Origin: Epilithonimonas bovis DSM 19482
GTDB lineage: Bacteria; Bacteroidota; Bacteroidia; Flavobacteriales; Weeksellaceae
Assembly: GCF_900108115.1 (NCBI RefSeq)
Contig: NZ_FTPU01000014.1
Location: 17,340-81,339, forward strand
Direction of reading: 5' to 3'
Length of the DNA stretch: 64,000 nt
The notes below the pieces were generated by a model, which saw nothing but the letters and a program-made list of their open reading frames with translations, was not told where the DNA came from and did no database searches. Positions 44,832 to 52,469 of this stretch are shown piece after piece. The position numbers were made by a program, and so were the translations under genes. How positions within the stretch are numbered: position 1 is the first letter of the stretch; the number at the start of each line of letters is the position of its first letter.

Positions 44832-45299
44832 CTAACTACTTTTTTTGAAAGGATTCAAGCTTTTTTGAATCCTTTTTTTGTATCCAACACTGTCTGTACT
44901 TTTATCTTTATCGTATGTTTTGATATAAGAAGGATTACCTTTTTCGTCATAATAAATCCAATCCCCAAAGTAAAACCAATGCACAGATCCTGGCTTACTG
45001 ATACGTTTCGTTTGTCCTTTTTCCTGCCTCTTCCCATTTTCCTGATAAAGGGTCGTGGTGGTAACAGAATCTTTGATCACATCTTTTTGGTATAACTTCC
45101 CATTGCGATAGGTTTTCCAAACGCCTTTCTTTTCACCTTTTTTATAGCGACCAATACTCAGGAACGTCTGCTGTGGGTAATCATCCTTTTCTATCCATCT
45201 TCCGGTTTTTTTCTTCTGATGATTTGGCAATTGCTCGTAACGGTTTATTTTACAAGATATTAAAACCATCAGAAAACAAAGAATATAATACTTCATCAT
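44832..45299 (-). CDS. MORN/YwqK-like repeat lipoprotein
   Basis: This 155-residue protein begins MMKYYILCFLMVLISC, a lipoprotein signal. The mature part carries toxin-antitoxin YwqK/MORN-like repeats (GRYKKGEKKGVWKTYRNGKL, then FGDWIYYDEKGNPSYIKTY). Function unknown. The frame is open ten codons further up; the signal decides the start. Its last codons overlap the terminator of the convergent receptor gene. Confidence 0.78.
   Translation of the reverse strand: MMKYYILCFLMVLISCKINRYEQLPNHQKKKTGRWIEKDDYPQQTFLSIGRYKKGEKKGVWKTYRNGKLYQKDVIKDSVTTTTLYQENGKRQEKGQTKRISKPGSVHWFYFGDWIYYDEKGNPSYIKTYDKDKSTDSVGYKKRIQKSLNPFKKSS
44848..44879 (+). terminator. Terminator of the receptor gene, inside the lipoprotein 3' end
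   Basis: AAAGGATTCAA (44848-44858) pairs with TTGAATCCTTT (44865-44875), then T-run. It is also codons for the last residues (KSLNPFKK) of the opposite-strand lipoprotein. Confidence 0.8.
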
Positions 45300-45336
45300 A
45301 TTTTTTTTATCAAATATAATCAATTTCAAATATTTA

Positions 45337-45352
45337 TTCTACATTTGTAGAA
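45337..45352 (+). promoter_or_regulatory. BlaI-type operator overlapping the -7 box of the blaI/M56 operon
   Basis: TTCTACA-TT-TGTAGAA is a perfect 7+2+7 palindrome with the TACA/TGTA core of BlaI/MecI/CopY operators. It contains TACATTTG (45340-45347), a full TAnnTTTG -7 box. A further half-site TGTAGAA lies at 45366-45372. Repressor binding would block the promoter directly, so autoregulation is inferred. Confidence 0.8.
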
Positions 45353-45379
45353 ACAATTGCAGCTTTGTAGAATAAAATT

Positions 45380-45751
45380 ATGAAAGAACACAAATTAACC
45401 GATACCGAAATTATTCTGATGGAGATTCTTTGGCAAAAGGAAAAAGCTTTTATGAAAGACATCCTGGACGAATATACCGAACCAAAACCTGCGGCAACCA
45501 CCATCGCGACATTGCTGAAAAGAATGCAGACCAAAGATCTGATAGGCTACAAAACTTTTGGTAACTCAAGAGAATATTTCCCAAAAGTGAGGAAAGAAGA
45601 TTATTTCCAGGTGGAAATGACTTCTATGATTGACCGTTTTTTTAACAATTCTGTGAGCCAGTTTGCTTCGTTTTTCACTTCGAATGCAAAGCTCTCTCAG
45701 AAGCAGTTAAAAGAACTTAGAGACATTATAGACAAAGAAATCAACGAATAA
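45380..45751 (+). CDS. BlaI/MecI/CopY-family repressor
   Basis: A 123-residue winged-helix repressor: LTDTEIILMEILWQKEKAFM, the recognition-helix region PAATTIATLLKRMQTKDLIGY, and a C-terminal dimerisation part ending KQLKELRDIIDKEI. It pairs with the membrane peptidase gene 1 bp downstream. It probably binds the palindrome in its own promoter. Confidence 0.92.
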   Translation: MKEHKLTDTEIILMEILWQKEKAFMKDILDEYTEPKPAATTIATLLKRMQTKDLIGYKTFGNSREYFPKVRKEDYFQVEMTSMIDRFFNNSVSQFASFFTSNAKLSQKQLKELRDIIDKEINE

Positions 45752-45752
45752 A

Positions 45753-47099
45753 ATGCTCATACCGATTTTTAAAATAATCCTGTGTTCATCTTTATTAATT
45801 GGCATTTATTACATGTTTTTGCAAAAGGAAAAGATGTTCTGGTTCAACCGTTTTTATCTTTTGACAGCCTTGATTTTCTCTTATGCGATTCCGTTTATTA
45901 AAATCACGCTGCCAGAAACATCGTCCCAAAAAGTACTATTGATTGATCAAATCCCAGCACAACAATTGCTCAGGAGCAGCAATAACACTTCCCAATTCGA
46001 CTGGTCTAGCTTGCTTGTAATAGATTACGTATTGGTTTCGCTTATTCTGATGATCAAATTAGTGATTGCCTTCAAAAAAATTATTAGTCTGAGAGGAATC
46101 GAGATTATTTATCAGAACCAAAAAATGAAGATTATTGAGAAAAATCTTCCGCCATTCAGTTTTTTGAAAACCATCTACCTGAACAAAAAATACTTTGAAA
46201 ATGGGAAAATTGACGAGAGGATTTTCCAACATGAGAAAACACATATCGCTCAGAAACATTCTTTGGATATCCTGTTCCTTGAGATTTTGAAGGTTATATC
46301 TTGGTTTAATCCCGCTCTGTATGTTTATAAAAAAGCAATGAGCGATAACCACGAGTTTTTGGCAGACGATAGCATCATTCTACAAAATACCGATGTAAAA
46401 GATTATCAAAGACTGATTCTCTCGGAGATGCTGCAGACTCAAAATATTAGCCTCACACATCAATTCAATTATAACAACACCAAAAAACGATTTATTATGA
46501 TGACCACCAAAAAATCAAAATTTGAAAAAGCAAAAAAAATATTGGCGGCTTCCGCTTTTGCAGGATTGAGCACTTTATTTGTACAGAAAGTTTATGCATC
46601 GGAAAGCAAGCTGGAACAGCATAACGCTCCAATAATCATGACAAGCAACTCATTGAAGATGGATACCATTCCACAAAGAGCCGAAGTAAAAAATAATGTA
46701 AAATTTAAAAATTCCAAAAAAGTAAAAACCCCACCGATACCAAAGGAATTTAAGGAAAACGAATCTCCAATTCCATCGTCACCTCCGCCTGCAAGAGATT
46801 TGACGAACGCTGAGTTTCCTGAAGGTATGAATGCATTACGACTAAAGTTTCAAAATAATTTTGATGCAACTACTTTGACCGGGCAGGGAACTATAAAAAC
46901 CATGTTATACATCTCGGTTGACGAAAATGGAAAAACATCTAACGTAAGAGCTGACGGACCCAACACAGCTTTCAATAACGAAGCGGTCAAGGCCATGAAA
47001 ACATCAACAGACAATGTAACCTGGAAACCCGCAACAGAAAATGGAAAAGATGCAGCAACCGTTTTTAAATTCCCTCTTACAATGAATTTTGCCCAATAA
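45753..47099 (+). CDS. M56 membrane metallopeptidase with C-terminal TonB-like domain
   Basis: A 448-residue BlaR1-like signal peptidase. N-terminal helices at about 3-24, 35-50 and 88-110 precede the zinc motif H160E161KTH164 and the third ligand in DNHE201FLADD. After a further helix (about 268-285) the outside part is a Pro-rich linker and a TonB C-terminal-like domain (YISVDENGKTSNVRADG), in place of the penicillin-sensor domain of BlaR1. It probably cleaves the BlaI-type repressor on receiving a signal; the signal is unknown. Confidence 0.87.
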   Translation: MLIPIFKIILCSSLLIGIYYMFLQKEKMFWFNRFYLLTALIFSYAIPFIKITLPETSSQKVLLIDQIPAQQLLRSSNNTSQFDWSSLLVIDYVLVSLILMIKLVIAFKKIISLRGIEIIYQNQKMKIIEKNLPPFSFLKTIYLNKKYFENGKIDERIFQHEKTHIAQKHSLDILFLEILKVISWFNPALYVYKKAMSDNHEFLADDSIILQNTDVKDYQRLILSEMLQTQNISLTHQFNYNNTKKRFIMMTTKKSKFEKAKKILAASAFAGLSTLFVQKVYASESKLEQHNAPIIMTSNSLKMDTIPQRAEVKNNVKFKNSKKVKTPPIPKEFKENESPIPSSPPPARDLTNAEFPEGMNALRLKFQNNFDATTLTGQGTIKTMLYISVDENGKTSNVRADGPNTAFNNEAVKAMKTSTDNVTWKPATENGKDAATVFKFPLTMNFAQ

Positions 47100-47111
47100 T
47101 TTAACCGCCTA

Positions 47112-47142
47112 AAAAAACGTTCCGATATGGGAACGTTTTTTA
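47112..47142 (+). terminator. Terminator after the M56 gene
   Basis: AAAAAACGTTCC (47112-47123) pairs with GGAACGTTTTTT (47130-47141) over a 6-nt loop. Confidence 0.85.
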
Positions 47143-47147
47143 TTTCG

Positions 47148-47155
47148 TATTTTTG
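47148..47155 (+). promoter_or_regulatory. -7 box of uvrB
   Basis: TATTTTTG fits TAnnTTTG and ends 4 bp before the uvrB ATG (47160), so a leaderless mRNA is predicted. Confidence 0.45.
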
Positions 47156-47159
47156 TTAG

Positions 47160-49151
47160 ATGGATTTTAAACTTCATTCAGAATATCAACCCACTGGAGA
47201 TCAGCCCAAAGCCATTGAGAAATTGGTAGAAGGCATTAACATTGGGGAAAAATACCAGACGCTGTTGGGCGTTACCGGTTCGGGGAAAACTTTTACAGTA
47301 GCCAATGTCGTGCAGCAGGTTCAGAAACCAACATTGGTCCTGGCGCATAACAAGACTTTGGCAGCGCAGCTTTTTATGGAGTTCAAAGAGTTTTTTCCTG
47401 ATAATGCCGTGGAGTATTTTGTAAGTTATTACGACTATTATCAGCCGGAAGCATTTATTGCATCTACCAATACTTATATCGAAAAAGACCTCAGTATCAA
47501 TGAAGAAGTGGAAAAACTGAGACTGTCCGCATCAGCCAGTTTGCTGTCTGGTAGACGTGATGTCCTGATTGTTTCTTCAGTTTCATGTATTTATGGTATC
47601 GGAAACCCGACCGAATTTCATAAATCGGTTATTTCCATAGAGAAAAACGAGAAACTGTCCCGCACAAAACTGCTTCATTCGCTCGTTAGTTCTTTATATT
47701 CCAGAGCATTGAACGAGTTTCAGAGAGGGACATTCCGTGTCAAAGGCGATGTGATTGATATTTATCCTGCCTATGCTGATACGGCAATCCGAGTACAGTT
47801 TTTTGGTGATGAGATCGACAAAATACAAAGTTTTGACCCTGTTTCCGGGAATGTCACTTCTAATTTTGACAGTATTAATATCTACCCGGCCAATTTGTTT
47901 GTAACCACTCCGGAAACCATGCAAAGTGCCATCCGTCAGATTCAGGATGATATGGTAAAGCAGGTGGATTTTTTCCGAGAAATCGAAAAACCACTGGAAG
48001 CCAAACGGTTAGAAGAACGAACAGAACTAGACCTGGAGATGATAAAAGAACTGGGATATTGTTCCGGGATTGAGAATTATTCCCGCTATATGGATGGCCG
48101 TTTGCCGGGATCAAGGCCATTTTGCCTTCTGGACTATTTCCCAAAAGATTTCCTAATGGTAATTGATGAAAGCCACGTCACCATCCCGCAGGTACATGCG
48201 ATGTACGGTGGTGACCGAAGCCGTAAAGAAGTTTTGGTAGAGCACGGCTTCCGTTTACCTGCGGCGATGGACAACCGCCCACTCAAATTTGAAGAGTTTG
48301 AAACCATGCAAAACCAGGTTATCTATGTCTCTGCAACACCCGCAGATTATGAATTGGAAAAATCCGGAGGTACTTATATAGAGCAGATTATCCGCCCGAC
48401 AGGCCTTTTGGACCCAATAATCGAAGTGCGCCCAACCATGAATCAGATTGATGATCTTATTGAAGAGATCCATAAAAGAGTTGAGTTGGATGAGCGTGTT
48501 CTGGTCACCACCCTAACCAAAAAAATGGCTGAAGAACTAACTAAATATTTTACCAAAGTCGGGATCCGCACCAGATACATCCACTCAGATGTCGAGACAC
48601 TGGAACGGATTCAGATTATGCAGGATTTGCGTTTGGGATTGTTTGATGTTTTGGTAGGTGTCAATCTTTTGAGAGAAGGCCTGGATTTGCCTGAGGTCTC
48701 TCTGGTAGCCATTTTGGACGCGGATAAAGAAGGGATGTTGCGTTCCCGAAGATCGATGATTCAGACTGTTGGTAGAGCTGCCAGGAACCTGAACGGCCGC
48801 GCCATCATGTATGCGGATAAAATGACAAAATCTATGCAGAATACCATAGATGAGACTAACTATCGCCGGGAAAAACAAATGAAATACAACGAGGAACACG
48901 GTAAAGTCCCTCAGGCACTTAATAAAAAAATCAGTGAAAATCTGGTCGGCAGAAGCAAGGATTTCCCTGATGAGAAGTATACCCACAAAGAAATCATGCA
49001 GGAAGTGGCTGAGACCAAAGCCAATTATGGCAATGAAGACATCCAAAAAATAATTATTCAGAAACAAAAAGAGATGGAAGCCGCAGCCAAAAACCTCGAT
49101 TTTATAAAAGCGGCTAAATTAAGGGATGAGATCGAAGCTCTCAAAGCTTAA
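47160..49151 (+). CDS. uvrB: Excinuclease ABC subunit B
   Basis: The damage-verifying helicase-like subunit of nucleotide excision repair, 663 residues. Walker A GVTGSGKTF (37-45), the beta-hairpin region SYYDYYQPEAFIASTNTYI, motif GVNLLREGLDLPEVSLVAI, QTVGRAARNLNG, and the C-terminal UVR motif that contacts UvrC (KQKEMEAAAKNLDFIKAAKL). Confidence 0.97.
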   Translation: MDFKLHSEYQPTGDQPKAIEKLVEGINIGEKYQTLLGVTGSGKTFTVANVVQQVQKPTLVLAHNKTLAAQLFMEFKEFFPDNAVEYFVSYYDYYQPEAFIASTNTYIEKDLSINEEVEKLRLSASASLLSGRRDVLIVSSVSCIYGIGNPTEFHKSVISIEKNEKLSRTKLLHSLVSSLYSRALNEFQRGTFRVKGDVIDIYPAYADTAIRVQFFGDEIDKIQSFDPVSGNVTSNFDSINIYPANLFVTTPETMQSAIRQIQDDMVKQVDFFREIEKPLEAKRLEERTELDLEMIKELGYCSGIENYSRYMDGRLPGSRPFCLLDYFPKDFLMVIDESHVTIPQVHAMYGGDRSRKEVLVEHGFRLPAAMDNRPLKFEEFETMQNQVIYVSATPADYELEKSGGTYIEQIIRPTGLLDPIIEVRPTMNQIDDLIEEIHKRVELDERVLVTTLTKKMAEELTKYFTKVGIRTRYIHSDVETLERIQIMQDLRLGLFDVLVGVNLLREGLDLPEVSLVAILDADKEGMLRSRRSMIQTVGRAARNLNGRAIMYADKMTKSMQNTIDETNYRREKQMKYNEEHGKVPQALNKKISENLVGRSKDFPDEKYTHKEIMQEVAETKANYGNEDIQKIIIQKQKEMEAAAKNLDFIKAAKLRDEIEALKA

Positions 49152-49169
49152 TAATTTTTACAAAACAGA

Positions 49170-49201
49170 AGAGAGCAGATTAACGTCTGCTCTCTTTTTT
49201 T
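49170..49201. terminator. Bidirectional terminator after uvrB
   Basis: AGAGAGCAGA (49170-49179) pairs with TCTGCTCTCT (49186-49195), followed by a T-run. It separates convergent uvrB and the DUF3820 gene. Confidence 0.85.
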
Positions 49202-49463
49202 AGAATCTGTAGGTTTTATTTTTTGGTTTTTGATAATCAACTTTCCCGCGGATGGGTGTCAGAAGATCCATCAGTCCATTTAGCTTAATTTCATAGATGG
49301 TAGAAAGCTGCATCCCAAGTTTTCCTTTTGGGAAGCCACCATTCCTCATAAACCATTCAAGATATGATATGGGTAAATCGGCCAGCACAGTATCTTTATA
49401 TTTCCCGAAAGGCATTTTTACAATGCATATTTCTTCAAGGATCTGGGTGTTTAATTCTTCCAT
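49200..49463 (-). CDS. DUF3820 family protein
   Basis: An 87-residue cytoplasmic protein with the DUF3820 core MPFGKYKDTVLADLPISYLE, an FGKYKG-like motif shared with nuclease-associated quorum-of-exonuclease families. The function is unproven. It begins 1 bp after the stop of the AI-2E family gene, so it closes a four-gene minus-strand cluster. Confidence 0.85.
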   Translation of the reverse strand: MEELNTQILEEICIVKMPFGKYKDTVLADLPISYLEWFMRNGGFPKGKLGMQLSTIYEIKLNGLMDLLTPIRGKVDYQKPKNKTYRF

Positions 49464-49464
49464 T

Positions 49465-50547
49465 TTACAGGATAAGATCGGATGGTTTATTATTTTGTTC
49501 AGGAATTTCTAAGGTTGGTGTTGCATCATCATCAGAAAACTCATCCTGATATACCTGAACCAGCAAGACTGTAATGGACATTAAAATAGGGCCGAATATC
49601 AATCCCATGAATCCAAAAATGTTGAGACCCATAATAATCCCGAAGACCGTAATCAATGGGTGAATATCCTCCAGCCTTTTCAGCAATGTAAAGCGGAGCA
49701 GATTATCTGTAAGGCCAACGAGTACCAGCCCATAAATCAGTATCCCGATGCCTGAGCCAGTCTGCCCTTCTGCAATCATAAAAATACCAATCGGCACATA
49801 CACGATTGCCGCACCTACTACCGGCAACATAGAGGCCAGCGCCGTTAACGCAAAAAGCAACAAAGGACTGGGCGCGCCAAAAATCCAGTAGCCAATCAGC
49901 GCCACAAAGCCCTGCCCCAAAGCTACAACCGGAATACCAATAGCATTAGCCATGACAAGTTTTACAAATTTGTCTCCCAACATTTGGGTATTGGTTCTTT
50001 TAAAAGGCATTGCTCTGGCAACCGATCGTTCAAAAAAACGGGGCTTGACAAACATAAAATAAAGAATAAAGTACATAGAAACAATAACCGTAAAGGTATT
50101 GACCGTTGTACTGAGCGCCTTAGTAGAAAAGGTTCCTGCAAAATTTGTAACCTTGGTAATATTCTCTTTGCTGAGGATATCAAACCCGACTTTCTGGTAA
50201 ATAAACTGATGAATTTTCTCCAGGAAAACATTGAATTTCTGCATGTACAACTGAGCATTTCCTAATTTGGAAACCATCTGGTCTATAGTAAAATAGATAG
50301 GAAGAATCAACATGATCAAAGAAGCCAGCATAAGAACGGTGGCGGACAGCCAAGGTTTCCAGTTTTTTTCTTCTGTCAGGTAAAAATTGTACTTTCTGCA
50401 AATGATGTACAGCGTAACAGCACCTAAAACTGAAGGGATGAATAATGCCAGATTCCAGCAAATAAGCCCAGCTAATACACATATTACAAGAATTAGAGCG
50501 ACCTGTTTGATAACTACAGAATCTATTGGCTTACCGGAATCTGACAT
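49465..50547 (-). CDS. AI-2E family transporter (PerM-like)
   Basis: A 360-residue membrane protein with seven to eight helices and the family segments ALASMLPVVGAAIVYVP and DNLLRFTLLKRLEDIHPLI. The AI-2E/PerM family holds exporters of varied substrates; the name alone does not imply autoinducer transport. It lies 19 bp downstream of a membrane protein gene. Confidence 0.9.
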   Translation of the reverse strand: MSDSGKPIDSVVIKQVALILVICVLAGLICWNLALFIPSVLGAVTLYIICRKYNFYLTEEKNWKPWLSATVLMLASLIMLILPIYFTIDQMVSKLGNAQLYMQKFNVFLEKIHQFIYQKVGFDILSKENITKVTNFAGTFSTKALSTTVNTFTVIVSMYFILYFMFVKPRFFERSVARAMPFKRTNTQMLGDKFVKLVMANAIGIPVVALGQGFVALIGYWIFGAPSPLLLFALTALASMLPVVGAAIVYVPIGIFMIAEGQTGSGIGILIYGLVLVGLTDNLLRFTLLKRLEDIHPLITVFGIIMGLNIFGFMGLIFGPILMSITVLLVQVYQDEFSDDDATPTLEIPEQNNKPSDLIL

Positions 50548-50566
50548 AATTTATTTTTAAAGATTA

Positions 50567-51304
50567 TTAACCCAACTGTCTTGGCGCACCACAATAGGCG
50601 CAATACGCAGAATATGCCGCAATATAAGCGAAAGGAAATGTAAGATAAACCCCAACGCAACATAAGACAAGGCCTGCGATACTAATTAGAAAAGTTAAAA
50701 CTCCTGTAAGTAAAATCGTGCCATAATTATTCTGCACAATATTGAAAGATTTTTTGATTGCATCAAAAGCACTTGCCTTTTCAAAAATCAAAATAGGGTA
50801 ACCCAAAAAGAAGAATGGCATCACAAAAATGGCTGGCAATACACACATGAGAAGTAAAATTGACGCGGCTACCTGTGTGATTAATGCATAAATAAAAATG
50901 TTGATGAAATTTTGCCTGTAGGCGAAAAAGATATCAGAAACCGTAATTCGCTGTTTGAAATTTGACTTATTAGCAACGTAGATGAGACTCACAAAAATAG
51001 GCGTAAGCAACAATGTCACCAGAAAACTGGCACCACTATAGGTTATAAAACCAGGCGCAGCAATAATATCACTATAACCAAAACTTTGCCCTGCCTCTGT
51101 TTTATCTCTGATTTCTTCCACAAAGACCTGAGAATCAAAACCCGTTAGCAACTGGATTAAAAAGCTGAGTAAAAAATAGATCACTACCGCTAAAAAGCAG
51201 TAAAGAAATGTGTTTTTAAAAATCTCCAGTGCGTGAGAAATTATACTTCCGGCTTCTCTGTCCGGCGATTTAGCAGGTGAATCAAATTCGTTAAAATTTT
51301 CCAT
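50567..51304 (-). CDS. Six-helix membrane protein (GdpP-type membrane-domain-like)
   Basis: This 245-residue protein has an N-terminal soluble stretch (about 1-30) and about six hydrophobic segments. It ends with a run of Tyr/Cys/Ala (YAAYSAYCAYCGAP). A segment PILIFEKASAFDAIKKSFNI parallels FYKNINFFQAFRISAQVF of the next upstream gene, so the two look paralogous. No function is recognised. Confidence 0.75.
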   Translation of the reverse strand: MENFNEFDSPAKSPDREAGSIISHALEIFKNTFLYCFLAVVIYFLLSFLIQLLTGFDSQVFVEEIRDKTEAGQSFGYSDIIAAPGFITYSGASFLVTLLLTPIFVSLIYVANKSNFKQRITVSDIFFAYRQNFINIFIYALITQVAASILLLMCVLPAIFVMPFFFLGYPILIFEKASAFDAIKKSFNIVQNNYGTILLTGVLTFLISIAGLVLCCVGVYLTFPFAYIAAYSAYCAYCGAPRQLG

Positions 51305-51374
51305 TGAGTTTATTTTTGTAGTTGATAATCAAATCTACAAAAAAAAATAATGAAATGGATAAAGTTAGAAAAAA

Positions 51375-52091
51375 TTATTCGCCAAAATCCGCAATAAGAT
51401 GCTTGTAAAGAACATATATTGCAGCATTCCAAAAAGGGAAGCTTACAAAAATCCCGAAAAAGAAAACCAATATACCACAATATGATATCAGCACAGATGC
51501 AAGGCTGACAAGCAAAATTAGAAAAACATTCTTCCGGAAAACCTGCGCACTAATTCTAAAAGCCTGAAAAAAATTAATATTTTTATAAAAAACAAGGGCA
51601 GGCACAAAAAGCGCCAGACCAATCCACAACAGGCATAATGGCGGAAAGAGAAGAAGATAGCTGTTGATGACATTCCAGAAAACCGCATAGATGCCAAATA
51701 AAAAGAAGTGATAACCTCTGAAACCTGCAAAAAGGTCTGACACAACAACCGGCTCCCCGAGATCCAATTTTCTGTAAATCTTCAGAAATCCAATATTTAG
51801 AGGGAATATGACTGCTTTTATTACCAGTACAGCCATGGTAAAAGCGACGGCATTATCGGTCTGCATAAGCGCCTCATATTTTTTTAAGAATGCCGGAAAA
51901 TCAGAGTACATGAGTTGTGAGAAGCGATTAACCTCTTCAAACAAACCATAATACCGAAAGGCATAAGCCCCGGCAAACATAATTACAGAAAAATAGATCA
52001 CAGAAAACAGCAACTGATAAGGTAATGTTTTCATCCAATACTGATAAGCTTCTGTAAGAATTTTCCCGACTTCGGGTTTTTGCATCGTCAT
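51375..52091 (-). CDS. Multi-pass membrane protein, paralogue of the next gene
   Basis: A 238-residue protein with five to six hydrophobic segments. Homologues in Chryseobacterium carry the label beta-carotene 15,15'-monooxygenase, but there is no carotenoid oxygenase domain and the label should be ignored. ATG at 52091 or 52085 are both possible. First gene of the cluster ending in DUF3820. Confidence 0.75.
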   Translation of the reverse strand: MTMQKPEVGKILTEAYQYWMKTLPYQLLFSVIYFSVIMFAGAYAFRYYGLFEEVNRFSQLMYSDFPAFLKKYEALMQTDNAVAFTMAVLVIKAVIFPLNIGFLKIYRKLDLGEPVVVSDLFAGFRGYHFFLFGIYAVFWNVINSYLLLFPPLCLLWIGLALFVPALVFYKNINFFQAFRISAQVFRKNVFLILLVSLASVLISYCGILVFFFGIFVSFPFWNAAIYVLYKHLIADFGE

Positions 52092-52108
52092 TGTTCTAAA
52101 ACTTTTTG

Positions 52109-52116
52109 CAAAAGTA
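52109..52116 (-). promoter_or_regulatory. -7 box of the membrane-protein cluster
   Basis: TACTTTTG on the minus strand fits TAnnTTTG, 17 bp before the ATG at 52091. Confidence 0.45.
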
Positions 52117-52217
52117 AAAGATTGTCGCGAGAAAAGGCTGTTAAAATAAAATATTCTACCGTTACACTGCCATTGGTAACGATCAACACCAGAAAACTGA
52201 AAAGGCGAAAAACAAAA

Positions 52218-52241
52218 AAATCTCAGAAAATTCTGAGATTT
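52218..52241 (-). terminator. Terminator of the tandem tRNA-Val genes
   Basis: AAATCTCAGAA pairs with TTCTGAGATTT over a 2-nt gap. Read on the minus strand it is followed by seven T. Confidence 0.8.
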
Positions 52242-52248
52242 TTGACTG

Positions 52249-52323
52249 TGGGTCCTGAGGGATTCGAACCCCCGACCCTCTGGGTGTAAACCAGATGCTC
52301 TGAACCAACTGAGCTAAGAACCC
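52249..52323 (-). tRNA. tRNA-Val (anticodon TAC), copy 1
   Basis: Minus-strand cloverleaf: acceptor GGGTTCT/AGGACCC, D-arm TAGCTCAGTTGGTTCAGAGC, anticodon loop TTTACAC (anticodon TAC), T-arm with GGTTCGAATCC, discriminator A. CCA is not encoded. Its 75 bp are identical to the copy 33 bp upstream. Confidence 0.97.
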
Positions 52324-52356
52324 GAATTTTTTGAAAAGGTTTCGTTTCCTTTTGTG

Positions 52357-52431
52357 TGGGTCCTGAGGGATTCGAACCCCCGACCCTCTGGGTGTAAACC
52401 AGATGCTCTGAACCAACTGAGCTAAGAACCC
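52357..52431 (-). tRNA. tRNA-Val (anticodon TAC), copy 2
   Basis: Same 75-nt sequence as 52249-52323, anticodon TAC, no encoded CCA. The two form a tandem pair transcribed on the minus strand with a shared terminator. Confidence 0.97.
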
Positions 52432-52469
52432 TCTAATTCTCGTTTAGAGTGGTGCAAATATACAACTTA

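Noticed and set aside
49465..50547. Quorum-sensing role suggested by the AI-2E family name
   Set aside because: The family is functionally broad, and no luxS or other autoinducer gene is present.
51375..52091. Label beta-carotene 15,15'-monooxygenase for this membrane protein
   Set aside because: No carotenoid-oxygenase His motif or propeller is visible; only helices. The label is a propagated misannotation.
52183..52416. A 77-codon open frame with an internal repeat (QSIWFTPRGSGVRIPQDP twice)
   Set aside because: It is the read-through of the two identical tRNA-Val genes. The repeat is tRNA sequence, a known artefact.
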